From Kordia sp964351775 (GTDB lineage: Bacteria; Bacteroidota; Bacteroidia; Flavobacteriales; Flavobacteriaceae): a stretch of 64,000 nt of DNA. Position numbers and translations under genes: made by a program. Of this stretch, positions 1 to 8,455 are shown piece after piece. The DNA is taken from the NCBI GenBank assembly GCA_964351775.1, contig CAYGPQ010000006.1, positions 7,549-71,548 of the forward strand. Reading direction: 5' to 3'. Each line of letters begins with the position of its first letter. Position 1 is the first letter of the stretch. Below the pieces are notes generated by a model. It searched no databases. It worked only from the letters and a program-made list of their open reading frames with translations, and had not been told where the DNA came from.

Positions 1-868
1 CAATTGTTACGGCTGCGGCATCTGTTAAGAGTGTAAAAAGCAGCGCCACCCATTTTCCTTTGTCAATCTCTTTTTCACTACTAATAGACATAAAACGGAC
101 ATATACTTGTGGCGATCCTAAGAAACCTAATCCAATCATGGAGAAACCAAGAATCGTAAATACGTTCATCCATCCGTCATCACTTCTTCCCATGATTTGT
201 GTCAGTGTTGGGTCAATAGCGTTTAATCCTTCGGTAATTCCCGCACCATGATCCATAGAGAACCACACCACAATTGGCAGTAAAACTAGGCCGAAAAACA
301 TTAAAATCCCTTGAAACATATCTGACCAAACGGCAGCTACAAATCCACCAATAAAAATATAAATCAGCACAATACTGAACCCAATGAGCACGCCAATTCG
401 ATAATCAATCCCAAGCATGGATTCAAACGCAATTCCTGTGACATCCATTTGTGATGCGACATAAATTACCACAAAAACCACTAACGCTGAAGCGGAAATA
501 ATTCGTAATGTATTTGTAGATGATTTGAAATGACTTTGTAAATAATCGGGTATAGTGATGGCTTTATATTCGTCAGATCGTCTTTTAAATCGTTTTGCCA
601 TAAATTGCCAGGAAAGAAAAACGCCGAGCAATTCTCCGGCAACTACCCAATATCCTGAATAACCCGCGATGGCGCCCATTCCTGTTAAACCAATTAAAAG
701 CCATCCCGATTCGCCGGTAGCTCTCGCAGAAAACGCAACCGCCCAAAAGCCCATTTTTTTCCCTCCTAAATAATAATCGCTCATACTTTTAACTCTGCGT
801 GAGGCTAAGATTCCGATTAAAAATAAAATGGCAACATAAATGGCAAGGACGGTAATTTTTGTAATCAT
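1..868 (-). CDS. Sodium:solute symporter (SSS family), C-terminus beyond window
   Basis: The frame is open from ATG at 868 to the left edge, giving 289 residues of an incomplete protein. It begins MITKITVLAIYVAILFLIG and contains a series of hydrophobic helices. The segment RATGESGWLLIGLTGMGA followed by GYWVVAGELLGVFLSWQF is typical of PutP-like sodium/solute symporters, which cluster around 500 residues. IFIGGFVAAVWSDMFQGILM further supports the family, since the WSD-QG segment is a conserved SSS motif. It probably imports proline or a related solute with Na+ across the inner membrane. The substrate cannot be fixed from half a protein, so no gene symbol is given. It reads away from the peptide gene on its right, separated by 331 bases. 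Confidence 0.85.
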   Translation of the reverse strand, partial: MITKITVLAIYVAILFLIGILASRRVKSMSDYYLGGKKMGFWAVAFSARATGESGWLLIGLTGMGAIAGYSGYWVVAGELLGVFLSWQFMAKRFKRRSDEYKAITIPDYLQSHFKSSTNTLRIISASALVVFVVIYVASQMDVTGIAFESMLGIDYRIGVLIGFSIVLIYIFIGGFVAAVWSDMFQGILMFFGLVLLPIVVWFSMDHGAGITEGLNAIDPTLTQIMGRSDDGWMNVFTILGFSMIGLGFLGSPQVYVRFMSISSEKEIDKGKWVALLFTLLTDAAAVTI

Positions 869-1199
869 GGATTGTTATTTTTGGTTACACAATACATAAA
901 GTATTTTGCTAACCATTGGTTGAATATCGTATAAAACTCTGTATTTTTGGAATATACGGAACTTTATAGGGTATTCTTGTTATTTGATGTAAAGATTAAA
1001 TAATTCAAAGATTGAAGCATTTAAAAATCTGAAATCAACAATCGTTAAATCAATTATCTGCTACAAATAAAGCCTCTTATATTTTAAGAAGTTGAACGTT
1101 CTTAAAATACAAAAGACTTTTTGTAATCTCTGTTTAGTGTGTATGTAATAGTATAAGCGTGTTTATTTCTAATTATGTAGAAGTAAGTGTTTTAACCGC
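869..1199. other. Intergenic stretch with one hairpin
   Basis: No coding frame with a credible start was seen here. A 10 bp inverted repeat lies at 1081-1108 (ATTTTAAGAA, 8-base loop, TTCTTAAAAT), downstream of the small peptide gene that ends at 1200. It lacks a clear U-run, so its role as a terminator is uncertain. The right-hand part should hold the promoter of the symporter. Confidence 0.5.
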
Positions 1200-1352
1200 C
1201 TATATACCACTCGTTTTCATCCACATCCAAGACCATGTTGGTTCGAACCAAACCCATTGCCAAACCTCAGGGGAATTACCACCTTTTAGCGTGTTTACTT
1301 CTTCCTTGTTTAGTGTTTGAATACCTTTCTTAAAATTTTCTAATTTTTTCAT
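1200..1352 (-). CDS. Trp-rich peptide with double-glycine leader (putative RiPP/bacteriocin precursor)
   Basis: A 50-residue ORF starts at ATG 1352. The first 25 residues look like a Bacteroidota double-glycine leader: MKKLENFKKGIQ, then an acidic LNKEEVN segment and LKGG. Such leaders are normally cut after GG by C39-peptidase ABC exporters. The predicted 25-residue core, NSPEVWQWVWFEP followed by TWSWMWMKTSGI, has six Trp and no Cys. Trp therefore makes up almost a quarter of the core, and the W-x-W spacing recurs. No modification enzyme or exporter is in the window, so the peptide is an orphan here. The leader call is good; the fate of the core (unmodified, cross-linked or membrane-active) is unknown. 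It could also be a non-functional relic, although the frame is clean. Confidence 0.7.
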   Translation of the reverse strand: MKKLENFKKGIQTLNKEEVNTLKGGNSPEVWQWVWFEPTWSWMWMKTSGI

Positions 1353-1698
1353 CGTTTAAATTTTTAATGGTTAGTTTCCTATTGTAGACATTTGCGTCTC
1401 GTTTTTATAAACAAAGAAAATTGTGAATTAAATACTTGACTTTGATTATGGTACAAATATCAATGAATACAACGGATTACGTTAGCGTAGTAGAACCTGT
1501 TTATGCAAATCAGGCTGAACTACCTGTTTTGAATTAAATGATTAAACAATTGAAAGATTGAAAATTAAATCATTAAACCTATTGAGAAGTTTTGCTACGA
1601 ATGCACAAATTGTTTGTTGAACAAGTAAACAACTTGGGCTAGCTTGATGCAACTGGATTCCTTTTGATTTTATATTACAAAATTAATTGTAACAAAAA
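1353..1698. other. Intergenic stretch, no convincing gene
   Basis: AT-rich sequence upstream of the Trp-rich peptide. A short degenerate direct repeat of the ATTGAAAGATTGAAAATTAA type is seen around 1538-1580. A 29-codon ORF at 1448-1537 was considered and not called. Confidence 0.4.
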
Positions 1699-1725
1699 AG
1701 CCATCTCAGGGAGATAGCTTCATGT
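1699..1725 (-). terminator. Rho-independent terminator of the lipoprotein gene
   Basis: AGCCATCT (1699-1706) pairs with AGATAGCT (1712-1719) with one wobble. On the minus strand the hairpin is followed by a run of six T. It lies 25-50 bases past the stop of the lipoprotein gene at 1749. Confidence 0.75.
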
Positions 1726-1748
1726 ATATTTACTTTTTAGCTGAAGAA

Positions 1749-2174
1749 TTATTCTGTAAACTGATCAGAAGTGACGGTTTTGACACAATCACCACTAAAT
1801 TTATCACATTTTGTACACGCTTTTCCATCAGGTTTTGGAATACATCCAGTTGAGCTACTCGCGCAATTACTAGATGTACAGGATACACCTGCATATCTTA
1901 ATTGATTCTTATTTTCTATTTTTAAAAGTGTCGTTGTCGTTTTATTACTATGTTTAGAAACTAAATAATATGAATCACCAATCTTTTTTAATTCTGTCGA
2001 TTCAATCTTTATGGAAGATTTTGTTGCAGCAGTCAAATTCGTTTCTAACAGCTTAACAATTGCTTTTTCTTCTTTTTTATCTAACGAATATTCATCTAGT
2101 GATAATTCTTCTTGTGAACAGGCACAAATAAAAAGTGTAAAGAGCACTAATTTGATAAAGTTGGTAGTTTTCAT
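1749..2174 (-). CDS. Cys-rich small lipoprotein, function unknown
   Basis: 141 residues from ATG 2174. A longer frame starts at 2228, but its extra residues put an unlikely segment before the signal peptide, so the ATG giving MKTTNFIKLVLFTLFICAC was chosen. FICAC/S is a lipobox, so the mature protein should be lipid-anchored. The middle is charged (a D/E/K-rich stretch at about residues 25-60). The C-terminal 45 residues carry six Cys in YAGVSCTSSNCASSSTGC and GKACTKCDKFSGDC, which suggests disulfides or a metal site outside the cytoplasm. It is not recognised as a named family. It has its own terminator and probably its own promoter. Confidence 0.75.
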   Translation of the reverse strand: MKTTNFIKLVLFTLFICACSQEELSLDEYSLDKKEEKAIVKLLETNLTAATKSSIKIESTELKKIGDSYYLVSKHSNKTTTTLLKIENKNQLRYAGVSCTSSNCASSSTGCIPKPDGKACTKCDKFSGDCVKTVTSDQFTE

Positions 2175-2317
2175 GGTGTTATGTATTGATATTGAAACAA
2201 ATATAAGATAAATATTACATATATGCAATGTGGTTTCCCGTAAGGAAATTATTTATTTTGTATATTGTGCGATGATTTATTTAAGCGAATTTAGAAATAA
2301 ACTCATTTTCTAAAAAT

Positions 2318-3532
2318 TTAATGAATTTGCACATATACACACTTCAAATATGCACCTTCTTTAAAACCAATCGGATGATCGCTATCGTGTTGCGTTTTTT
2401 CGATGATGGTATAATTGGCGTTGTATTTTTGTAGTGTTTCTTCGACCAAATCAAAAAATACTTCTGAAGTGACTCTGGAACTACAAGAAGCTAAGACTAG
2501 CATTCCTTTTTTCTGAACTAATTGCAATCCAAGATGCGTTAGTTTTTTATAACTCGCTAATGCTTTGTCAACTTCTGTGGCGCTTTTCGCGAATGATGGT
2601 GGATCAATCACCACAATGTCAAATTTCTTTTTTGTTATGGCAAGTTTGTCCAATTCTTCAAAAGCATCGCCCACAATCGTGTGATGAGTTCCTGAATATT
2701 GATTGAGTTTGGCATTGCTTTTTGCAATTTCGAGCGCAGGCGCACTGATATCTAAACTCGTGACAGACTTTGCACCGCCAACTAAGGCGTGAATAGAAAA
2801 TCCGCCAGCATAGGAGAAAACATCTAAAACCGTTTTTTGGTTGGCAAGTTCCCCTACTTTTTTACGATTCGCTCTATGATCTAAGAAATAGCCTGTTTTA
2901 TGACCGTGAATTACATTTGCGGAGAAATTTACGCCATGTTCTTTGAAAATAACAACCTCATTTTTCAGTTCGCCATCTAAAATTTGACCGTCTGTAAACT
3001 TGAATGGATTTTTCTCTTTTTGCACATTTCTGCTCAAACGTAAAACCGTAGTTTCCGCTTTACTCACTTTAATCAATTCAGGTAAAATGTCTTTTAAATG
3101 ATAGAACCAAAACGAAGCGTATAGCTTTACTACAAGCACATTATCATACACATCCGCAACTAATGAAGGTAAGCTGTCATTTTCGCCATAAATGAGTCGG
3201 TAACTGTTGGTGTCGGTTTGTAATAGTGGAATTCTTTTTTGATATGCTTCCTTCACTTTTTTCGCAAACCATTCCGAATTGATCGTCACAGGAGAATTGG
3301 CGTGTAATATTTTAATACGGATTGGTGAATTCGGATCGTAAAAACCGCAGGCAAGAAATTTATTTTTTCTACTGTCAAATATCACCGCCAAATCACCTGA
3401 TTTTCCTTCTTTGTTCTGTTTGATAATATTATTTTCAAAAACCCATGGATGTCCCTTTTTGACCAAGGTTTCTGTAGCGGATTTTAGTTTGATGGCAATT
3501 TTACTGGTTGGAATATTTGGTAATTCGATCAA
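2318..3532 (-). CDS. RlmI-like class I SAM-dependent rRNA methyltransferase
   Basis: 404 residues, matching the RlmI/RlmK family length. The order is an N-terminal PUA-like domain (about 10-90), a middle RlmI domain with HPWVFENNI and GFYDPNSPIRIK, and a C-terminal Rossmann methyltransferase. The SAM-binding motif DVFSYAGGF is at 237-245 and VIDPPSF at 307-313. The ASCSSRV segment holds the candidate catalytic Cys350. Members methylate C5 of a 23S rRNA cytosine, C1962 in E. coli RlmI. The exact position in this organism is inference. A TACTTTTG -7-like box lies upstream at 3559-3566 on the minus strand. The gene stands alone. Confidence 0.88.
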   Translation of the reverse strand: MIELPNIPTSKIAIKLKSATETLVKKGHPWVFENNIIKQNKEGKSGDLAVIFDSRKNKFLACGFYDPNSPIRIKILHANSPVTINSEWFAKKVKEAYQKRIPLLQTDTNSYRLIYGENDSLPSLVADVYDNVLVVKLYASFWFYHLKDILPELIKVSKAETTVLRLSRNVQKEKNPFKFTDGQILDGELKNEVVIFKEHGVNFSANVIHGHKTGYFLDHRANRKKVGELANQKTVLDVFSYAGGFSIHALVGGAKSVTSLDISAPALEIAKSNAKLNQYSGTHHTIVGDAFEELDKLAITKKKFDIVVIDPPSFAKSATEVDKALASYKKLTHLGLQLVQKKGMLVLASCSSRVTSEVFFDLVEETLQKYNANYTIIEKTQHDSDHPIGFKEGAYLKCVYVQIH

Positions 3533-3662
3533 TTTTGTTGCTTTGTGATGATGTTGCGCAAAAGTACGGTTTTTGTTTAGAATTGAGATGTTAGTAGTGA
3601 GAACTTGCAGTTGTTCTCGTCATCCTATGTTTGCAAAAAGATAATTTTATTAATTCTTAAAT

Positions 3663-4670
3663 TTAAAATCCCGTTAAAAAATACCATAATCCAAATATTA
3701 TAAACATAGCGAAAAATATAAAAGTAATTACAGTAAAGATTGCCATAATCTTACCAAATTTAGCTTTTTTTTGTTGCTTTAATGGTACTAATCCCATCTT
3801 TTGAAGATGTGTGTTTATTTCAGCTATATGTAACTCTAAAGTATTCATTTTAATAGCTCCATTAAAATATCTTGACCAACTCCAAAAAGGAATTTTACCA
3901 TTTGCAGTATCAAAAATTAGATGTAGACGTTTACGATTCTTAAAAAACGATAGCCAACTTTTCTTATTTAGGTCATGAAAAAATGAAAATCTATCATCAT
4001 AAAAACATCCAGAATCATTAAATGTAATGAATTGGAACTCTTTAGTTTCATTAGGAATACTTATATCAAATGTTGTGATAAGAAAGTTGAGATATTCTTT
4101 CCATGAAAAACTTGTATCTTCATAAATAGAACGATAAAGAATAGTTTTTTGTAACATATTGTACTTTATTATTTGGTTTAATTCCCATTTAATACCTTCA
4201 CTATGATCTATTCTAATTATTATGATCTTTGCATGAATAATAAGAAATTGAACAGTATATTGCCATTCATCATTAGATAAATAGGCACGTTTTGCGCCTA
4301 GTGTAGGATTAGATTCATTTGGTTTACCAATAGTAATAAATGAGGGTTTAAACATTTTTGAAAATAATACCTCGGCAGTGTCTATTATAGAAGGATCATT
4401 ATTTACAGGAAATTTCTTGTCAAGACTAAAACCTCTTAGATATAATGTGTAGTTTTTAAGTTCTAGAAAATATTCAATTTTTTCAGGTAGTTTTGAGGAC
4501 ATTTTGAACAAAATATATAATCTAGCAATTGCAATAACACCTATGAAAATAACAACTCTAGCGACTGGTTTTGATCGAAGTATTGAATCAAGGGATAGGA
4601 TTAGTAGCATGCAAATAATAATAGCAATAATTCCAATTATATATACGAGTTTAAAATTTTTCTTAGACAT
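3663..4670 (-). CDS. Membrane protein of unknown function
   Basis: 335 residues. Two transmembrane helices lie near the N-terminus (about 9-28 and 35-55) and a third at the C-terminus (about 307-330). Between them is a soluble region of roughly 250 residues rich in Trp, Lys and aromatic residues. It includes LKNYTLYLRGFSLDKKF and AKIIIIRIDHSEGIKWELNQ. The phrase LYLRGF-D resembles the start of TIR-like or nucleotide-processing membrane proteins of bacteria, but the similarity is too weak to assign. The ORF is long and open with AT-rich codon use like its neighbours. No partner gene is apparent, and a dispersed inverted repeat lies upstream. Confidence 0.6.
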   Translation of the reverse strand: MSKKNFKLVYIIGIIAIIICMLLILSLDSILRSKPVARVVIFIGVIAIARLYILFKMSSKLPEKIEYFLELKNYTLYLRGFSLDKKFPVNNDPSIIDTAEVLFSKMFKPSFITIGKPNESNPTLGAKRAYLSNDEWQYTVQFLIIHAKIIIIRIDHSEGIKWELNQIIKYNMLQKTILYRSIYEDTSFSWKEYLNFLITTFDISIPNETKEFQFITFNDSGCFYDDRFSFFHDLNKKSWLSFFKNRKRLHLIFDTANGKIPFWSWSRYFNGAIKMNTLELHIAEINTHLQKMGLVPLKQQKKAKFGKIMAIFTVITFIFFAMFIIFGLWYFLTGF

Positions 4671-4770
4671 CAGACATATTTGTTCAGTAAGCTAATTAAT
4701 TTAATATAATTACAAGTACGGTTTCCCATAATCCAACAAAAATAATTCGTGAATTCGTGGCACACTTCGA

Positions 4771-4866
4771 CTCCGCTCAGTGTACTTTAGTTTATACTTC
4801 TAAAAAATCAACATAATACGCACACTGAGTCTTTCGGTTCAACTCAAGATAAACTTTGTCGAAGTG
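4771..4866. repeat. Imperfect inverted dispersed repeat
   Basis: CACTTCGACTCCGCTCAGTG at the left is matched in reverse orientation by ACACTGAGTC and GTCGAAGTG at the right. The 9-base arms CACTTCGAC/GTCGAAGTG are perfect. The same TCGACTGCGCTCGA-type unit recurs at 14748 and 17832, so this belongs to a dispersed family of the kind common in Flavobacteriaceae. Confidence 0.6.
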
Positions 4867-4884
4867 GAAGTGAAGGGCAATCAA

Positions 4885-4911
4885 AAAAGCCACCTCATTG
4901 AGATGGCTTTT
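4885..4911 (-). terminator. Terminator of the fad operon
   Basis: A stem AAAAGCCACCTC / GAGATGGCTTTT with one mismatch and a 3-base loop lies 50 bases past the stop of the acyl-CoA dehydrogenase gene. T-runs on the minus strand follow it. Confidence 0.75.
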
Positions 4912-4962
4912 CACAAACAACTAAATTCTAAAACCTATATTTTTTAGAATTATTTTAATTCC

Positions 4963-6771
4963 CTAGAAACAATATTCGTTTTCGGCGGTCATTTTTTCTG
5001 CAATTTGGTTACGTAAGGCAACCACGTTTGGCATGTTTGTATACTTTGTGAAACGTTTCAGTCCCATTAACATCATGCGTTGTTCATCACCTTCTGCAAA
5101 GGAAATGATTCCTTCTTTTGCTTTGGTGGAGATTTTTTCAACGGCGTTGAATAAGTTCAATCGTGTCATGGCAATTTGAAGTTCCTGCGCATCTTCTCCG
5201 AAGCGTTTTGCGTTTTTCTCTGTACGTAATAGAGACGATTCTACCATGTAGATTTCGATTAAGATATCTGCCGCCGCCATTAATAATTGTTGGTGTTCTT
5301 CTAATTGTGGTCCAAATTTCTGAACCGCCGAACCAGCAACCATTAGGAAGACCTTTTTCAGTTTCCCTAATAATTCTTTTTCTTCCGCGAATAATTCAGA
5401 ATAATCTGGAATGTCAAATGAAGGAATTCCCATCAATTCGTCTGCAACTTTCATTGCAGGTCCTAATAAGTCAACATGACCTTTCATTCCTTTTTTAACC
5501 AACATTCCAACGGCTAACATTCGGTTGATTTCGTTCGTTCCTTCATAGATACGAGAAATACGCGCATCTCTCCAAGCAGATTCCATGGGTGTATCTGCCG
5601 AAAAGCCCATTCCACCAAAGATTTGGATTCCTTCATCTGTACAGTTTTGTACGTCTTCTGAAACTTTTACTTTTAAGATAGAACACTCAATGGCATATTC
5701 TTCCACACCTTTTAATTCCGCTTCATGATGTGCACTTCCTTCCGATTCACGAATGGCAATTCGATCTTCAATATTTTTTGCTGCTCTGTACGATCCCGAT
5801 TCTCCAACGTAACATGCAGTTGCCATTTCGGCTAATTTTGCTTTGATCGCTCCAAATTTTGCAATTGGAGTTTTGAACTGAACACGCTCGTTTGCGTATT
5901 TTGTTGCTTCTGTAATGACACGACGTTGTGCATCTAAACAAGCCGCAGCCAATTTGATACGTCCAACATTTAACGCATTCATCGCAATTTTGAAACCGTT
6001 TCCTCTTTCAGAAAGCATGTTTTCTACAGGAACTTTGGTGTCATTAAAGAATACTTGACGTGTAGATGAAGAGTGAATTCCTAGTTTGTGTTCTTCTTCA
6101 CCTAAAGTAATTCCGTTTGGATTTTCTTTGTCATATTCAACAATGAATCCTGTAATATTTTTGTCATCTTCTATGCGTGCAAAAACGATCATAAGGCTAC
6201 AAAAACCTGCGTTTGAAATCCACATTTTCTGTCCAGAAATCAAATAGTGCTTTCCGTCGTCAGTTAAAACCGCTTTTGTTTTCCCTGAGTTTGCATCCGA
6301 ACCTGCACCTGGTTCTGTTAAACAGTACGAACCAAACCATTCTCCAGTTGCTAATTTAGGAACGTATTTTTTCTTTTGTGCTTCTGTTCCGTATAAAGTA
6401 ATTGGCATCGTTCCAATTCCGGTATGTGCACCAAAAGCTGTTGCTACTGAACCTGTTGCGCCAGAAATATAGTCACACACCAACATCGTAGAGACAAATC
6501 CCATTCCCATTCCGTCATACGCTTCAGGAACTGAGATTCCTAAGAATCCGAGTTCACCCGCTTTGCGCATGATTTCTTCGGTGAGTGCGTAATCTTTCTT
6601 CTCAAAACGTTCTTTTTTTGGCCATACTTCACGATCGATAAATTCTTTTACCGATTCTTTCATCATTTGCTGCTCCTCCGTAAAATCTTCAGGAGTAAAT
6701 ACGTCTTCACATTTTGTTTCTTTTACGAGGAATTGTCCCCCGCGTAAGATTTCCTTGTTTATTGTTTCCAT
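4963..6771 (-). CDS. Acyl-CoA dehydrogenase (long-chain type)
   Basis: 602 residues, the length of the larger VLCAD-like bacterial enzymes. It catalyses FAD-dependent alpha,beta-dehydrogenation of acyl-CoA, the first step of beta-oxidation. LTEPGAGSD at 151-159 is the flavin/substrate signature, and YEGTNEINR at 409-417 carries the candidate catalytic Glu410. IQIFGGMGFS is at about 383-392. Residues past about 440 form the extra C-terminal helical domain seen in VLCAD/ACAD9-type proteins. It is the last gene of the minus-strand operon marR - fadB-like - thiolase - ACAD and lies 44 bases after an inserted S23-family ORF. It presumably passes electrons to ETF. Confidence 0.92.
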   Translation of the reverse strand: METINKEILRGGQFLVKETKCEDVFTPEDFTEEQQMMKESVKEFIDREVWPKKERFEKKDYALTEEIMRKAGELGFLGISVPEAYDGMGMGFVSTMLVCDYISGATGSVATAFGAHTGIGTMPITLYGTEAQKKKYVPKLATGEWFGSYCLTEPGAGSDANSGKTKAVLTDDGKHYLISGQKMWISNAGFCSLMIVFARIEDDKNITGFIVEYDKENPNGITLGEEEHKLGIHSSSTRQVFFNDTKVPVENMLSERGNGFKIAMNALNVGRIKLAAACLDAQRRVITEATKYANERVQFKTPIAKFGAIKAKLAEMATACYVGESGSYRAAKNIEDRIAIRESEGSAHHEAELKGVEEYAIECSILKVKVSEDVQNCTDEGIQIFGGMGFSADTPMESAWRDARISRIYEGTNEINRMLAVGMLVKKGMKGHVDLLGPAMKVADELMGIPSFDIPDYSELFAEEKELLGKLKKVFLMVAGSAVQKFGPQLEEHQQLLMAAADILIEIYMVESSLLRTEKNAKRFGEDAQELQIAMTRLNLFNAVEKISTKAKEGIISFAEGDEQRMMLMGLKRFTKYTNMPNVVALRNQIAEKMTAENEYCF

Positions 6772-6787
6772 TTTTTGTTGTAGATTT

Positions 6788-7214
6788 TAGAAAAGAGAAA
6801 ATAGACTATAGACCTTAATCGAGACTATTTTGAAACCCCATTGTCATTCGTTGGAATTCTTCTATTTTTTCTTCTAGTTTTGTTAATGTATTGTTATTTA
6901 TGTATTTTCTGTGTTTTGCCACTAATAATTGAGTTCCTAATTCAAAAGATGAACCTAGAGAAATATCTAGAAAGTGACTAAAAGATTTATTAGTTCTTGC
7001 TGAACCTTCCGCAATATTACTTGGCATTGAGACTGAACATCTACTAATTTGGGAACTTAAATCGAATCGCTCATGTTTTGGAAATTCAATTAACATATCT
7101 GAAATATCATTTGCGATTTCTAAACTCAGCTTCCAAATTTTTAAATTCTTGTAATTATGTCGTTTCTTAACAGCCATTCACGTCTTTATTCTCTGTTCTT
7201 ATCTCTTTTTTCTG
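6788..7214. mobile_element. S23/IVS-like inserted element A between thiolase and ACAD genes
   Basis: The interval between the acyl-CoA dehydrogenase start and the thiolase stop holds only a four-helix-bundle ORF plus purine-rich flanks. The flanks are imperfect inverted repeats: AGAAAAGAGA near 6788 and TCTCTTTTTTCT near 7203-7214. The right flank abuts the thiolase stop codon. The boundaries are approximate; the comparison with element B, which has a cleaner repeat, motivates the call. Confidence 0.4.
6815..7177 (-). CDS. Four-helix-bundle protein (S23 rRNA intervening-sequence family)
   Basis: 120 residues. The hallmarks of the TIGR02436/S23 family are present: NYKNLKIWKLSLEIAND at the start, FDLSSQISRCSVSMPSNIAEGSA in the middle, and a GSSFELGTQLLVA helix. 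The fold is a four-helix bundle. The family was first found encoded in 23S rRNA intervening sequences and also includes the Avd protein of diversity-generating retroelements. The free-standing copies have no settled function. No reverse transcriptase or variable repeat is nearby. Its position between two beta-oxidation genes, on the same strand, suggests insertion rather than a metabolic role. A second family member is at 8467-8826. Confidence 0.85.
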   Translation of the reverse strand: MAVKKRHNYKNLKIWKLSLEIANDISDMLIEFPKHERFDLSSQISRCSVSMPSNIAEGSARTNKSFSHFLDISLGSSFELGTQLLVAKHRKYINNNTLTKLEEKIEEFQRMTMGFQNSLD

Positions 7215-8408
7215 TTAAGAAAGAAATTCAAAAACGCCCGCAGCGCCTTGTCCAGTTCCTACGCACATGGTCACCATTCCGTATTTTCCTTGCATGTTAC
7301 GCTTGCGCATTTCGTCAAATAATTGCACTGATAATTTTGCACCTGTACAGCCTAATGGATGTCCTAAAGCAATCGCGCCACCATTTACGTTTACGATGTC
7401 TTGGTTTAAATTTAATTCGCGCATTACGGCTAATGATTGAGAAGCAAAGGCTTCGTTTAATTCGATTAACTCAATGTCGCTTTGTTGCAATCCTGCTTGT
7501 TTTAGTACTTTCGGAATTGCTTTTACTGGTCCAATTCCCATGATACGTGGTTCCACACCTGCCGCTGCATAGTTGACCAAACGTGCAATTGGCTCTAGAT
7601 TTAATTCTTTCACCATTTCTTCACTCATGATGAGTACAAATGCTGCACCATCACTCATTTGTGATGAATTTCCAGCTGTCACACTTCCGCCAGCAGCAAA
7701 TACAGGACGCAATTTGTTTAAAACTGCCGTGCTTGTTCCTGCTCTTGGTCCTTCATCTTTGGTTACAGTGTAACTTTTGGTTGCTTTTTTACCATTCGCA
7801 TCAATATATGTTTCATCCACAGTAATTGGGACGATTTGATCTTGAAAACGATCTTCCGCTTGTGCTTTTAATGCTTTTACATGTGAATTGAAAGCAAATT
7901 CATCTTGATCTTCACGAGACACCTTGAATTGGTTGGCAACAGCTTCCGCCGTATTTCCCATTCCCCAATAATAGTCTTCATGACCTGCTTTTACGATGTC
8001 GTAGTTTAATTCCGTTTTGTATCCTGTCATCGGAACAGCGCTCATACTTTCCGCGCCACCTGCAATGATACAATCGGCCATTCCTGATTGAATTTTCGCG
8101 GCTGCAATTCCAATAGTCTCTATTCCTGAGGAGCAAAAACGGTTCACCGTCACACCTGGAACATCCACAATGTCTAATCCCATCAACGAGATTAAACGTG
8201 CCATGTTGAGTCCTTGCGAACCTTCTGGCATTGCGTTTCCGACAATGACGTCATCAATGCGTTTTTTGTCAAAATTTGGCAACTCATTCATCATGTATTG
8301 AATGGTTTCTGCTGCCAATTCATCTGTTCTTTTAAATCTGAACACACCTTTTGGTGCTTTTCCAACGGCGGTTCTGTATGCTTTTACTATGTATGCTACT
8401 TTGTTCAT
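7215..8408 (-). CDS. fadA: Acetyl-CoA C-acyltransferase (3-ketoacyl-CoA thiolase)
   Basis: 397 residues from ATG 8408. A frame open to 8474 would overlap the neighbouring inserted ORF and add a non-homologous leader, so MNKVAYIVKAYRT was chosen. The nucleophile is in VNRFCSSGIET (Cys92). His350 is in GGAIALGHPLGCTG, and the second Cys (382) is in MCVGTGQG, completing the thiolase triad. The enzyme cleaves 3-ketoacyl-CoA with CoA, the last beta-oxidation step. It lies in the fad operon between the two four-helix-bundle ORFs and would work with the FadB-like fusion upstream. Confidence 0.93.
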   Translation of the reverse strand: MNKVAYIVKAYRTAVGKAPKGVFRFKRTDELAAETIQYMMNELPNFDKKRIDDVIVGNAMPEGSQGLNMARLISLMGLDIVDVPGVTVNRFCSSGIETIGIAAAKIQSGMADCIIAGGAESMSAVPMTGYKTELNYDIVKAGHEDYYWGMGNTAEAVANQFKVSREDQDEFAFNSHVKALKAQAEDRFQDQIVPITVDETYIDANGKKATKSYTVTKDEGPRAGTSTAVLNKLRPVFAAGGSVTAGNSSQMSDGAAFVLIMSEEMVKELNLEPIARLVNYAAAGVEPRIMGIGPVKAIPKVLKQAGLQQSDIELIELNEAFASQSLAVMRELNLNQDIVNVNGGAIALGHPLGCTGAKLSVQLFDEMRKRNMQGKYGMVTMCVGTGQGAAGVFEFLS

Positions 8409-8455
8409 AGTTCTATTGTTTATTTTTGAAAACGAGAAGCTAGAGTCTAGATGTC

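Noticed and set aside
60..251. 63-residue plus-strand ORF at the left edge
   Set aside because: It is antisense to the clear SSS symporter frame and has no family features.
1448..1537. 29-codon plus-strand ORF (MVQISMNTTDYVSVVEP)
   Set aside because: Short, no leader, ribosome site or conserved motif; probably chance.
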